Notes: generated by a model from the letters alone, not told the origin. 64,000 nucleotides of DNA from Diphasiastrum complanatum (GCA_029204225.1 CM055096.1:32749076-32813075), one strand, 5' to 3'. Shown: positions 19,481 to 30,999, numbered from the stretch's first letter. Program-made: numbers and translations.

Positions 19481-19933
19481 ATTTAATCTTCTAATGTGTT
19501 GCTACTATCCAAATTTATCATGTAGTGTAAAGTGCTTGTATTTGCCTTCAATTCGACCTCATAATATATTATAGACATGCTTTCATCCAAGAGAAAATGA
19601 TTCCCCCCTTTGATTTCTCTGTAGCTCTTCAGTGGGATTGAGGATCTCACGCCATCAAAGGTGGTCACTAATACAACATATCTATGAAAATGATGCTCAT
19701 TTTCCAATCTTGACTGTAGTTGTCTTTTGCTCACAATGAGCAACGCTCCTTCTTCCATGTCGATGATAAGTGATTGAGATGATATTGTGACTGCATTCGC
19801 TTGTTGAGCTGGTTGCTTGTTGGAGTTCCTATGGATTTGATAATTGCTCTTGATTTTGTGTCGGCTTCTGATTTGATGCAGAATGCTTAAAGGTTTTCTT
19901 CTTCTATCGTTTAGAGCCTTTGTTGACATATAG
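19481..19933 (-). pseudogene. D-like copia gag/protease fragment, left half (D')
   Basis: The minus-strand frame resembles the linker of copia D after its zinc knuckle (QQANAVTIS, then an MEEG block and a VSKRQ stretch), with the knuckle itself deleted. It is the continuation of 25859-26164, from which it is separated by element E. The rest of the frame (DGVRSSIPLKSYREIKGG) is not recognised. It is fragmentary and non-functional. Confidence 0.65.
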
Positions 19934-20615
19934 TGTAAAAATTACAGCAAATAAGGATCCTAAAACACTTGAAATGATGAGGAAAACAATAGATTATGAT
20001 TTCATAAGATTAGCACAAGTTGAACCATCAAAATCCATCAAAAATCTATGCTTGAACCTCACTAAATGGCCCAAATCCTTGAAGAAGGCTTCACACGTGT
20101 GAAAGTACGGCCTCCCACAGTCTGAGTACTGTACACCAGACCTACATTCAATCCTATAATCATTAGTAATCACAAGTACTCAAACAATTATGAACATAGA
20201 GAGCAATTGCACCATTATGAGAGAAAAAACATGAAATTGCTTGATTGATTTTGGTGAGATATCATCACCTATATATACATGATCCATCACGGTTTTGGGC
20301 AGGTATGAGTAGCCCTAAACCTATCCCTAATGCTAATTTTGGTGGATCTTTCATCCCTACCAAGTTAGGGTTGGAATCTTGGAGATCCCTCAACAATGCA
20401 AAAATTACCAAAAATAGCTCCTATTTTTTCTCCCTTGTATCTAAGCATAATTTGGACTCATTCCAAAGGTTCTAACACTTAGTTCTACTTAAGAACATCC
20501 TTATGAATGGAATCCTATGCTATTTGGCACGTGTGACAAGCCACATCATGACCATCTAACTATTTACAAGTCATATGACCAAAACTAGTCAAGCTAGAAT
20601 TGTGAATTTTTAACA
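19934..20615 (-). repeat. 3' LTR of copia E
   Basis: This 682-bp LTR starts TGTAAAAATT and ends GAATTTTTAACA. On the element strand a TATATATA box lies at about 20270-20277, and the perfect palindrome TTCACACGTGTGAA at 20090-20103, about 170 nt downstream. The polypurine tract GTGAGGAGGAG adjoins at 20616-20626. Confidence 0.95.
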
Positions 20616-20629
20616 CTCCTCCTCACTAT

Positions 20630-22152
20630 CTAGCTTGGTTCAATCATTGCTTTACTAATCACTCCAAGTGATGATCTGAACTTCATAAAAGGTGTCTTTT
20701 GAAGTGGTTTAGTAAGTAGATCAGCTACACATTCATTGCTTGGAACATGCTCCAAAGCAATCTCCTTGGCTTGCACCATTTCTATCACAAAGTGATGGCA
20801 TATCTCAATGTGCTTAGATCTTGCATGGAAGATTGGGTTAGATGCAAGGTGTTGGGCTGATATATTGTCATTGTAGATGATTGGTGCCTCCTCTGAATCC
20901 ATGATCTTTAGTTCCACCAATAATCTCTTGATCCAAAGTACCTCCTTTGTAGTGGTTGTCAAAGCTTTGTACTCGGCCTCGGTTGAAGATAGAGATATAG
21001 TTTCTTGCTTTTTTGAAAGCCATGAAACCACACCTTCTCCTATGAAAGATGAATAGGAACTTGTTGATTTCCTATCCCTCTTGTCCCCTGCAAAATCTGA
21101 ATCACTAAATGCATGAAGGTTAATCACATCTCCTCTATATAGAATCCCAAAATCCAATGTACCTGAGATGTATCTTAGAATCCTCTTAGCCTTTTTCCAA
21201 TGGATATTCAATGGCTTTTGCATGGATTGGCTCAACCTACATACACTAAAGCTAAGATCTGGTCTAGTTATAGTGATCCACATTAAGGAATCTATAAGTT
21301 GCCTAAACAAAGTGATGTCCATGAAGGATCTTTCATCATCTTCATTTGGCACTTTTACATCTTGCTCCATTGGTGTGTCAACACTTTTGCATACTTCCAT
21401 CTTAAACTTCCTCAAAAGACTTTGAGCATAGTTTACTTGACTTATAAAGATAAAATCAGACCCTCTAAGTACTTCTATGCCTAAGATGAAGTGAAGACAC
21501 CCTAGATCTACCATCTTGAACTCTAAGGATAGATCTATCTTGATTTTTTTCAATACCATCAACACTATTTCCACTAATGATGATGTCATCTACATAAATG
21601 AGTAAAAGTACAATACCAACATCATCAAACTTAATGTAAAGAGTGAGATCATACTCACTTTGAACAAAAGAAAGTGAAATAAGATAGCAATGTAGTCTTG
21701 AACTCCAAGATCTCGAGGCTTGCTTCAAGCCATAGATGCTTCTTTGGAGATGGCATACTTTTGTTCTCCATTCCATGCTTGATGAACCCTTGTGGCTGCT
21801 CCATATAGATATCCTCTTCCAAAAAACCATTCAAGAAAGCATTAGAGACATCCATTTGACATAGAATCCATCCAAAATGTGATGCAAGTGCAATGATTAG
21901 TCTTATTGTGACCATCTTGGCCACGGGTGCAAAAGTTTCCTCATAGTCTATCCCTCTCTCTTGAGCATAACCTTTTGCAACTAATCTTGCTTTATGTTTG
22001 TTAACACTCCCATTTGCATTCAACTTAAGCTTGAAGACCCACTTGCATCCTATTACATTCCTTTGAGGTCTCTCAACAAGAAACCAAGTTTCATTCTCAA
22101 TCAAGGCATCATACTCATCCAACATAGCTTTATACCATTCTTTGGAGTTCAA
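20630..22152 (-). pseudogene. Copia E reverse transcriptase and RNase H
   Basis: Three overlapping frames together cover RT and RNase H. They are an N-terminal RT part (WVFKLKLNANG, KARLVAKGYAQ, QMDVSNAFLNG; 21655-22152), a palm part with YGLKQASRSW and the intact YVDD active site (21465-21830), and a long C-terminal frame (20630-21589). That last frame holds the thumb, RNase H motifs (FSDSDFAGD, SSTEAEYKAL, YNDNISAQ) and the ADLLTKPL tail. Two frameshifts join the pieces, near 21750 and 21540. All catalytic motifs are visible, so decay is recent. Confidence 0.92.
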
Positions 22153-22216
22153 TGCATCTTAAACATTAGACGGTTCTTCAAAACTAGATAAAGCATAAGA
22201 AGTGGATGAGATATCC

Positions 22217-23665
22217 TCAACTTTCTGTCCTTTGCCTTGATATGTGAGCCTTGATGGCTCCACTTTTGCCCTTGAAGATCTCCTTGGTGTGATAGGTGGG
22301 TTTGGTGCTTGCTCCTCCATGAGCCTCCTCCTCAAAACCAAGATCTTGCTCCTCGGCCATCTTCTTCTTGATTGTTGGAGCACTTGAGCCTTCTTCAAGC
22401 ATATGCATATGATGTTCATCAAAGATGACATCCCTTGAAACAACAAATTTGTTCAAGGATGGGAGATAGACTTTGTAGCCCTTGCTTGAGCTTGCATATC
22501 CAAGCATGATCCCTCTTGTGGAAGATGGATCCTCCTTGGTTCTTGTTTCCAGTGGCACATGCACATAACATATACACCCAAAAACTTTCAAGTGATTAAG
22601 ATTGGGTTTCTTTCCATACAACATCTCATAAGGAGTTTTGCCTTCAATGGCTTTGCAAGACACCCTATTCATCAAGTAGTTTGCACATACAAGAGACTCA
22701 CCCCAAAAGGATTTGGGCAAACAAGCACCTAATCTTAAAGCCTTAGAACATTCACATAATGTTCTATTCCTTCTTTCAGCAACTCCATTTTGTTGAGGAG
22801 TGTAAGGACAAGAAGTCTCTTTCTTGATCCCTTCCTCCTCACAAAAGGCCTTGAACTCATTGGAGATAAATTCTCCACCATTGTCACTTCTAAGAATCTT
22901 GATGCTATGATTATGATGCTTTTCCACAAACAACTTGAACTTTACAAAAGTATCAAATACTTGAGACTTGAAGGAAAGTAAGAACACTCAACAATATCTT
23001 GAGTAGTCATCAATGAAGGTTAAAAACATGGATGAACCTCCATTAGATTTGGTGCTAGCAATGTGCACATCCGAGTGTATGAGTTCAAGAGGATGAGATG
23101 ACTTTGTGATGGAGTTAGGAAACACCTTCTTATGTGCCTTGGATAAGGCACAAGCTTCACAAACCTTGTCTTCCTTCCCAATAGACCTTGGTAGGCCTAA
23201 AGCATACTCCTCCTTGATCATAGCCTCCATGGAACCCGAGTTGACATGTCCAAGTCTTTTGTGCCATAAAGTAAAGGTAGATATCTTGCTCTTCTCGGCC
23301 AACATGACAACATTAGTATCCACAAATGCATCCAGCTTATAAAGTTTGCCAAGTCTAGTGCCCTTAGCCACTATCTTACCCTTCTTCTTGATGAAATATT
23401 CATTTGAAGCAAAGTCAACATTGAAACCATTGTCTACCATTTGGCCAACACTTAGTAGATTCTTTGTTATTGTAGGAATGTACAAAACACCTTCTATGCT
23501 GATCTTTTTGGAAGATCCTAAGCAAAGGGGAATGCTACCAACTACTTCAATCTTACAAGCTTCATCATTTGCTGTATAGATAGACTTTATAGGTCCATCA
23601 TAAGATAAGAGAGAAGAGAAAAACTCCCTTTTACTAGTCATGTGTGAACTAGCACCCAGAGTCAA
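22217..23665 (-). pseudogene. Copia E protease (3' part), GAG-pre and integrase
   Basis: The frame 22988-23665 begins just after the protease active site and contains the flap (SIYTANDEACKIE), GAG-pre (HKRLGH, CEAC) and the integrase start up to DDYSRYC. There a TGA replaces a tryptophan codon. The 22217-22987 frame continues the integrase core (RSDNGGEF, GVAERRN) and the C-terminal part (FGCICYVHVPLETR). A frameshift near 22320 and a stop at about 22160 separate it from RT. Confidence 0.9.
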
Positions 23666-24399
23666 TCCACCAAGGATCTTCTCCTTTGAAGCTTGTTGAA
23701 GAAAATATGGACATCATGAGAGAGTCCTCATATGAACTCTCCTCCTCCTCCTCTTTGCTCATGTTGCCTTGGCTTTGATCTTGCTTCCTCTTGAAGCATT
23801 CCGAGGCATAATGCCCCATCTTGCTACAATAGTAGCACTTCACCTTTGATTTGTCCTTCTTGACTTTGGTGGTTGATGGAGATGCCTTTGGGGGTCCTTC
23901 TTGATCCTCAAGCTTTGTAGACTTCTTGAATGTTGATCCTTTGCCTTTGGACTTGCCTTTGCATTTGGTGAAGAGAGCTTGGTCATCTCCACCTTGGATG
24001 GAAAGCCTATCCATCCTCTCTTGCATTTGGCTCCTTCTTGATTCCTCGGCCATGAGTGTGCCTTGGAGTTCTTCAAGTATGGGTAGCTTACCCATAATTG
24101 CATATCCCTGAACCAAATTGTCAAATTCAAAGCTTATTCCATTCAATATGAGTTGAACAAGCTCTTCATCCTTGATAGGGTCACCTATAAAGGCTAGCTC
24201 TTTGTTCAATTCCTTTACTCTTAGGACAAAAGTATGTGCACTCTCTCCTTTCTTTTGATAGCTTCTATAGATTTGATTCTTCAAAGCTAACATTCTAGTT
24301 TGGTTCTTGGATTCATAGACCTTTTGCAAAGTCTCCCAAGCATCTTGAGCTGAAGTGCAATCTCCTACCTCTCTTAAGAGTTCATTTGCAACATTAGCT
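23649..24399 (-). pseudogene. Copia E gag (N-terminally deleted) and start of protease
   Basis: The frame is readable from about 24399 (NELLREVGDC) with UBN2-type helices (QKVYESKNQTRML, ELNKELAFIGD). It continues through a basic linker, an intact knuckle (CYYCSKMGHYASEC) and an acidic linker to WWIDSG, where one extra G breaks the protease DSG motif. The first ~85 residues of gag present in B-I and B-II are absent. The 24400-25164 sequence ahead of it is leader without coding signal. Confidence 0.9.
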
Positions 24400-25164
24400 T
24401 ATGATTGCATGCTTTTAAACATTCTACGTAACGAAAGTTACATGTCTATCAATTTTACAGATCAGTAATAGACTTCCTATAAAGATCTAAGAATGATCTC
24501 TAACAAAATCAAATCATAGAATACTAGAAACAATGCACTTGCTTGATTGAAGTAGACAATACTAGTAGAATTGCCCCTCTTTCTATAAAGAACATTAAAG
24601 CTTCCAAATGATCTGATCAAGAGTGAATTTCAGCAACCTAATATACTTTCAAAATCACTTGTAAAAGATCTAAATGGAACTTAATGAGGATGCAACACAA
24701 TCTACTACTTAATCACAAGCAAAAAATGATCAAAATTGATGAAAAATTGATCTAATTTGGTGCATAAGTCAAGCAATGGTTGGACTGAACCTAAATCACT
24801 TTAGGAGGTGTCTACTACACCTTAGAACAGCCTTGAAGAGTCCCCAAAACTCTGATCTTCCCTCTCCTTGAATGCTAGAAAGCCTCCTCTATGAAATCAC
24901 CTCCAGAACTTGCTTAGAAATCAATGCTTGGAGCAAGCAAAACTTGCTATCTTGGTAATGTGAATTGAATTCAACTTTGCCTCTGGTTTTAGACACCTAA
25001 ACACCTGAAAATGAAGTCACACAACACCAATCTCCAATGTATTTGACTCACTTTGAGTTCTAGAATCAATACTAGATGCTAAGATCCAATCTACACAAGA
25101 TTTAGATCAAAAATTGTGATCAAATTGAATGAAAAGCAAGGATTTAGCTCATTTCAGCCTTTAG

Positions 25165-25176
25165 GCTCTGATACCG
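25165..25176 (-). promoter_or_regulatory. Primer-binding site of copia E (one mismatch)
   Basis: The minus strand reads CGGTATCAGAGC next to the LTR, differing from the initiator tRNA-Met complement only at the first base. Confidence 0.85.
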
Positions 25177-25858
25177 TGTAAAAATTACAGCAAATAAGGA
25201 TCCTAAAACACTTGAAATGATGAGGAAAACAATAGATTATGATTTCATAAGATTAGCACAAGTTGAACCATCAAAATCCATCAAAAATCTATGCTTGAAC
25301 CTCACTAAATGGCCCAAATCCTTGAAGAAGGCTTCACACGTGTGAAAGTACGGCCTCCCACAGTCTGAGTACTGTACACCAGACCTACATTCAATCCTAT
25401 AATCATTAGTAATCACAAGTACTCAAACAATTATGAACATAGAGAGCAATTGCACCATTATGAGAGAAAAAACATGAAATTGCTTGATTGATTTTGGTGA
25501 GATATCATCACCTATATATACATGATCCATCACGGTTTTGGGCAGGTATGAGTAGCCCTAAACCTATCCCTAATGCTAATTTTGGTGGATCTTTCATCCC
25601 TACCAAGTTAGGGTTGGAATCTTGGAGATCCCTCAACAATGCAAAAATTACCAAAAATAGCTCCTATTTTTTCTCCCTTGTATCTAAGCATAATTTGGAC
25701 TCATTCCAAAGGTTCTAACACTTAGTTCTACTTAAGAACATCCTTATGAATGGAATCCTATGCTATTTGGCACGTGTGACAAGCCACATCATGACCATCT
25801 AACTATTTACAAGTCATATGACCAAAACTAGTCAAGCTAGAATTGTGAATTTTTAACA
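25177..25858 (-). repeat. 5' LTR of copia E
   Basis: This 682-bp LTR shows no difference from 19934-20615 on reading through. The palindrome TTCACACGTGTGAA is at 25333-25346. Confidence 0.95.
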
Positions 25859-26164
25859 TATAGATTATGAGATGAAGTCGAAGAAATATCTTGACTTCTT
25901 TGATTGTCTTCTTGCAGCAACATAGTTATAACTCTAATAAGAGTTAAAGCTAAGTGTGTCGATATGATCATCACCCAGTTTTAATATCTAGAAGGCAAGC
26001 TTAAAAGAAATGTCATAATTGTGTTTTGATCATCGATGGTTGATCCTACAGCTACCATCTACTACAAGAGATTCTTGAATTGGTTAACGTGATTCTGAAG
26101 TGAATCACTACTAGACATCTTGAGTGTGAAGAATTTTCTTCTGAGATGCAACTTGGAAGTCACA
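25859..26164 (-). pseudogene. D-like copia gag fragment, right half (D')
   Basis: The minus strand matches the gag of copia D (DVTSKLHLRRKFF, STIDDQNTIMTFLLSLPSRY, ALTLIRVITMLLQEDNQRSQD), with several stops. Removing E and one TATAG copy joins it to 19481-19933. The right edge near 26160 abuts fragment K, in the opposite orientation. Confidence 0.8.
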
Positions 26165-27153
26165 TCCCTCACGTCAAGGAAAAGGCAAAAGCCATATAGG
26201 CTTACATATGATGAGAAGGGTAAGCAACTTTAAGGTACAAACTTTGTTTTTCTCACATGTCTTGGTATATCTTCTTGTGTAGGTGATGGTATGCAAGTGG
26301 ATGGTTGTCTTCATGTATTGGATGCAATTAATGGTTCTGAAAAATATGTCTTGTTCAATGGTTTTGATGTTCAAGTGGAAGATCAAGATGTTGGTATTGA
26401 TGAGCTTCATCGACACAAAAGGAAAAGTGGGAATTTGGCACTAGTCAAGAGCATCGAAGGGGAGTCAAATGGACAAGGCACTTTGTATCTATTTTTGCAT
26501 GTTATTGAAGACTCAAGTAAGGTCATAGGAATAGCAAGGAATTTTTTTTCAAACTTGCTTTACTCATTCTATATCATGTTTGAGCAATTTCATGTGAATG
26601 TGTGCAAATTGTCAAGATATGATGAAACTAGTCACATTGTTTTTCATTATTTTAGTTTTGAGGATAGACTAGTGTTCTTGGCTGGTTTTGTTGATGGAAA
26701 TGAAGTTAAGGGAGGCTCATTATGTCACTCATTCATGCACAAATTCTCAAGTGTTGAGGATATCTTATGGCAAGATGGATATGGAGGCTCATCCATGGAG
26801 GAAACATTTCAAGAAAGGAAAAATATGTAGGACTCATGCAAGTAAATGATTATCACTCACATTTATTGCCTGGCTTCTATTATTTTCCAAAGATATCAGA
26901 GGTGGAAGCATGGAGGGATCATAATCTTTACATTCTATGTTGTTCTGCATGTGCTAGTTTCATCTTGCTATGTAAACTTGATGTAAGAAATAGTGAAGCA
27001 TCCAACATGGACACTATTATTATATATATCAATTATGAATGTTGTTATTTTGAGCATCATAATACCATAGAGAGAAGGTCTATTCTTAGAATGGATATCA
27101 TTCTTAAGATGGATCAAAGTTGTGTGGTAAAACTAGTTGAAGAGGGAGTATGA
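26165..27153 (+). pseudogene. Copia fragment K carrying the RT-replacing reading frame
   Basis: The plus strand begins with the end of the copia integrase linker (RLTYDEKGKQL, stop, GTNFVFLT; compare B-II). It passes directly in frame into the RT-replacing sequence also found in B-I (MQVDG, LFNGFDVQVEDQDV, FHVNVCKLSRY, AGFVDGNEVKGGSLCHSF, ILWQDG). The frame is open for 180 codons from 26291 to 26830, shifts near 26815, and continues to 27153 with KLDVRNSEAS and ERRSIL blocks. It ends at KLVEEGV, the pre-polypurine end. The RNase H tail seen in B-I is missing. Amino-acid differences from B-I are numerous, so this is an old divergence. Confidence 0.75.
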
Positions 27154-27890
27154 AAAATGTCAACTAGTTAAGTTGATCTAATTTGGCAATTTTGAGGTCA
27201 AAGTGAATTTTCAACAGAGATAGTTTTTTTTTTTAATGTCAATAAGGCCTAAGAATAGTTCTTTTAATTATTTTTAGCAAGTATAGAAGTTGATTAGGTC
27301 GAATTTGGACCCATTTCTATTGATTAGATGAGATACACTCCATCTAATCATAAAAATCTAGGCTTTTGGTGAAGTACCTAGAAACTACTATTTTAGGGCA
27401 ATTTTTGGCAAGTGGCCATATGACACATTTCTGCTATAAATTGTTGTACCACCTCTTCTTGATATCTTAACTTCTGATAGAATGCTAAATTTTTTGTTGT
27501 TCTTGAGTTCACACGTGTGAAGGCTGATGTACTAATGATGTTGTACGGACATGGACAATGCTATATTTTTTCTTAGTGATTTTAATGTATTTCCATGTTC
27601 TAGCATGTTAGATGCATGTTTTTTCTAGCTTGTTGATGAAATTAAATGTGCAACCAAATTTACCTCTAGATCCAATCGATCCATTAAGCATGTTTTGGGT
27701 TTGATTTTTTTGCAGTCATGGCAAGTTTCATGGAGGTCACTACTTCTGTTAGCAACTATGCAAACACAGTGAAAAATATAAAAAAAGAAATAAAATTCTG
27801 TGGCATGTGTATTGTAAGCTCACATATGAGTATTTGTCGATAAACTTCTACTATGACGTGTTTTGTAAGTTCATGGATAGGAGCTTAAAC
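27154..27890 (+). repeat. LTR-like sequence following copia fragment K
   Basis: It begins right after the purine run GAAGAGGGAG with TATGAAAAATGTCAACTAG and includes TTGGCAATTTTGAGGTCAAA. Both resemble the start of the B LTR read on its coding strand. The palindrome TTCACACGTGTGAA lies at 27508-27521. The 3' boundary is unknown, so the end coordinate is approximate. Confidence 0.5.
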
Positions 27891-28015
27891 AAATAAAATA
27901 ACTTAAACTTAGACTTAAGAAAACTTAAGCTTAGAAAGATTATAAGTTATCTTAAGCTATCTTAAGTCTAGAATTAGAAATCCTAAAGTTCTAAAGTTCT
28001 AAGTTAAAAGTTTAG
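27891..28015. repeat. Cluster of short CTTAA / CTTAAG repeats
   Basis: ACTTAA, CTTAAG, CTTAGA and closely related words recur more than ten times over about 120 bp, in both orientations because CTTAAG is palindromic. This gives several short self-complementary segments. No gene overlaps it. Confidence 0.6.
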
Positions 28016-28020
28016 AAGTA

Positions 28021-28660
28021 CAGTTGAAAGCTTTTTGTAGAACTTAGAAGGTGGACGACCGGTCTACCACTATACTATGCACAAATCCCTTCTTAGACCT
28101 AGCCACCGTAGGAGAGTTAGATTTACTTCCGACATTGGCATTGTTGTCGTTTTTTAAGTTTTCTAAATTTTTCGCTAACGTGCTTGTGTGTATGCTTGCT
28201 TGTTTTTCCTCTTCAAACTGCAGCACAAGACTTCTCTCCAGGTCCTCCACGAGTTGTTGAGCAACCTATCAAGCTAGGGGGAAGCAACAAAAGTGTTGAC
28301 TTGGGCATTTTCTTTGAAAGAAGTGACCCAAGTGACATTTTTTCAACCAAACAGGTATATCAGAATTCGCCGAGCTGTCTTCAACCATAACAAACATTGA
28401 TCTTCCATTCTATCACCTCCGGAATTTTGACCCTATTCAGATTTTTTGAAAATACCCTGATATACTGTCAAAATCCATTGTTTTCCAACCAAATCTCGGT
28501 TTTAGAAATTGTCGGCTTCACTAAAGTTAGATCTATCAAAGCTTAGTCCTCCAGCAGCTCCGCAACGTCTTAACCACCCGAAGCATGAAAATACCACCCA
28601 ATCTTCTTAACTTTTGCATCAAACGGAAACCTGGTAGAAAGCTCAACAAACTTATATGGA
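28021..28660. other. Unassigned sequence before gypsy G
   Basis: No recognisable domain. A minus-strand frame (28044-28250) contains a short Glu/Lys/Leu-rich heptad stretch but no family motif. It may be the 5' LTR or leader of gypsy G; no boundary or primer-binding site was recognised. Confidence 0.35.
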
Positions 28661-28975
28661 TAAACTCACTACTGATTTTCAAACCACCATGAAAAATATT
28701 GCTGATAAATCTTTTTCAGCAAGAGAAATAGTTTGTCATTAACCAACCTGCTCCACAACAAGTTGTCCACTATCTTGATCCCAATACCATTGATCCAGCA
28801 ACTTATTATGTAGAAGACACTACTCAACCAAGGTACATGACTAAGACAATTGTTTATTATGTGTATGATCATAATGCTCAAGTTGTTGACCTCTATGCCC
28901 AACCTTATGATCCTAACCAAGCTGTGTTTGCCACGCATCAACTTCCAACAATATGAGAATGTTTTATCTGCACAG

Positions 28976-29290
28976 GTAAACATCCTAGTATTCGCTACCC
29001 AAATAAATTTCGCTTTCCACCAGCTTGTGAAAATTGCGGCATTGAACATCATGTAAAGGATTGTCCTTCTCGATCTAAACTAGTTGCTCCTGTATGTTCC
29101 GTGCAAGTAGAAACATTGCCAATTGAAACTCACCCATCATGGGTCTTGACTCGTGCACAAACCCAACGCCAAACCCTTACAATTGCACCCAACACACCCC
29201 AACACCATAATGTACCTCTAAGTGAAGATTCGACACCCATTGTCTATCCTCACCCATCTGAAGAAATTAGGCTGCATCACCAATATTGAC
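28976..29290 (+). pseudogene. Gypsy G gag end with zinc knuckle
   Basis: The frame reads CENCGIEHHVKDC at about 29026-29064, a knuckle with slightly irregular spacing relative to CX2CX4HX4C. A Thr/Gln/His-rich tail follows (SWVLTRAQTQRQ, EDSTPIVYPHPSEE). The upstream part (DLYAQPYDPNQAV, ending in a stop) is degraded. It is the nucleic-acid-binding end of gag. Confidence 0.65.
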
Positions 29291-29454
29291 AACAAATTCA
29301 CAATGCATACCAACACTCTTCCACCTCCCATAAAATATCTCACATGCCTTTTGAGAACAAAACCCTTGAAGACACTGAAGTATGGGGGGATTTATTACAA
29401 GCTAATGTGACTCTCTCTTTTCACGTTCTCTAAAAATATGCAGATAAGTGGAAA

Positions 29455-30159
29455 CATCAAATCCAATCCACCAACACCACCACCTCTGACGAGCTGTCCA
29501 AAATGCCACTACACCTCACAAATCCGCTCAGTGAAAGGGGCAATATCAAGATTCTAGCTACTCATCACCAATCTCGCGAAGTCCTAGTTGTATTGGATGG
29601 TGGCTCAAGTGTCAACATCATTTCCACCTCCCTCATGTTAGAATGGAATCTGTGAGACAAACTCACCAAACCCACTTGTCAACTCATGATGGCTAATCAA
29701 AGTGTGGTCCGACCTACTAGGTTCCTTCCACAAGTTCTGATCAAACTAGGAGGCCTAAAATTTTCTATAGACCTAGTCGTACTCGATATTCCTAGTAATG
29801 CCTATTTCTACGAGTTACTACTTGGTCGCCCATGGTTCACTAATGCAAGAGTCGTTCACGACTGGAGCAAAGGACGAGTCACCTTTGGAAATAGAGGCAA
29901 CTCTATTACCATTGATTCATATGGCAAACTCAAACCCGCACGTATTCACAACGAGGGATCCTCTACTAAGAATTCAGTATTTGAGCCATACCAGTCCACT
30001 CAAGAAAAAGGTCATTATGTTGAATCTACTGATATCATAAACTGGAGTCACAGTTTGGCCACCATTGATTGTGTGAATGCCGATATTGTGGTCAACATCA
30101 GGATGATTGTACCTATACTCCACTGGCTGATAACAAACAAATTCCTGATCTGAACCCAA
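29455..30159 (+). pseudogene. Gypsy G aspartic protease
   Basis: The retropepsin region has the active-site block VVLDGGSSVNIIS (about 29587-29625), a stop at 29655-29657, then the flap and second lobe (VVLDIPSNAYFYELLLGRPWF). This LDGGS variant of the DTG/DSG triad and the LLGRPWF motif are common in plant gypsy elements. It releases mature proteins from the polyprotein. The frame ends at 30153. Confidence 0.85.
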
Positions 30160-30894
30160 TCATTAATATCAATTTTATTGATATTCTTCCACACAATGAT
30201 GAGTTGTTAAATGTTGCATGGCTACCTACTGATGAATCAGAAGATTTATTTGTAGATGACGAGAATGTCTTACGAATTCAGAATTGCCCAGAAGATTTGG
30301 ACATTTATGATATTCATATCCTCAACTACATGGAGGCACTTCCACTCAAGGCCTTTCCACAACAGTCATCCAAAGTGGAACCAGTTGCCAAGGTTACAGT
30401 CGAAAAACCTGATACCAAGCTATATCGGGTCAAACGACCAAACTATCCATGGGACCTCTGTGAGCAGGAAACAATTTTTCAAATTGACGACGAGATCCTC
30501 CATGATGTGCCACCACTTTCTCATCCCCACACCTCACGTCCTCGAAAGGCACAACCTCGTGGCCACACCATGAAAGAAAAGATGAAGAAACCCCCCACCC
30601 CTACAAATCCAGCCGCCTGGAGATCTTACCACTGCTAGGGAAGTTCTTCATATTGCATCTGCTCATACGCTAATCCCTAAACCTCCCAATTCACCATCTA
30701 GACAGTTGAAAGACAAGGCCCCCCTCGAATCTCCATCACATGATGTGCCTGCATATTTTAAAGACTATACGATCAAGGATGTGACCATCCAATTACCACA
30801 AGCTCAACATGAGCCAAATGGTAATTTACCCTATGAAGGCCCAACCCGAACCATTACTCTCTCTTGGAGTGAGCCCAATGAAAGTAAAGACTAG
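30069..30894 (+). pseudogene. Gypsy G protease-RT linker
   Basis: An open frame of 189 codons (30069-30638) continues into 30706-30894. It contains Asp/Glu-rich blocks (PTDESEDLFVDDEN, NCPEDLDIYDIH), a Pro-rich basic stretch and ITLSWSEPNESKD. No domain is recognised. It lies between protease and RT, so it is the spacer of the polyprotein, usual in gypsy elements but long here. Confidence 0.6.
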
Positions 30895-30999
30895 ATTGTC
30901 CACGTCGGGGCTCATCTCAATTGGGAACAACGCAGAAGGCTTGAGAAGCTTTTGCGCAAATATCACCATGTCTTTTTTTGGTCCTATAAAGACATGAAA

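Larger units (their letters stand above)
19934..25858 (-). mobile_element. Ty1/copia element E, very recent insertion with defective coding
   Basis: A complete 5,925-bp insertion on the minus strand. The two 682-bp LTRs (19934-20615 and 25177-25858) are identical as far as can be read by eye. The target duplication TATAG is at 19929-19933 and 25859-25863. The element holds recognisable gag, protease, integrase, RT and RNase H, but at least six frameshifts or stops, and lacks the first ~85 codons of gag. Identical LTRs with so many lesions imply that it was copied by enzymes from another element. It sits in a D-like gag fragment. Confidence 0.95.

Noticed and set aside
20245-20475. Identical 76-codon frames inside both E LTRs (also 25488-25718)
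   Set aside because: They are duplicated only because the LTRs are identical; no start context or homology supports a gene.
28044-28250. Minus-strand coiled-coil-like frame of 68 codons
   Set aside because: Short, with no family motif and no conserved neighbour; it may be chance.
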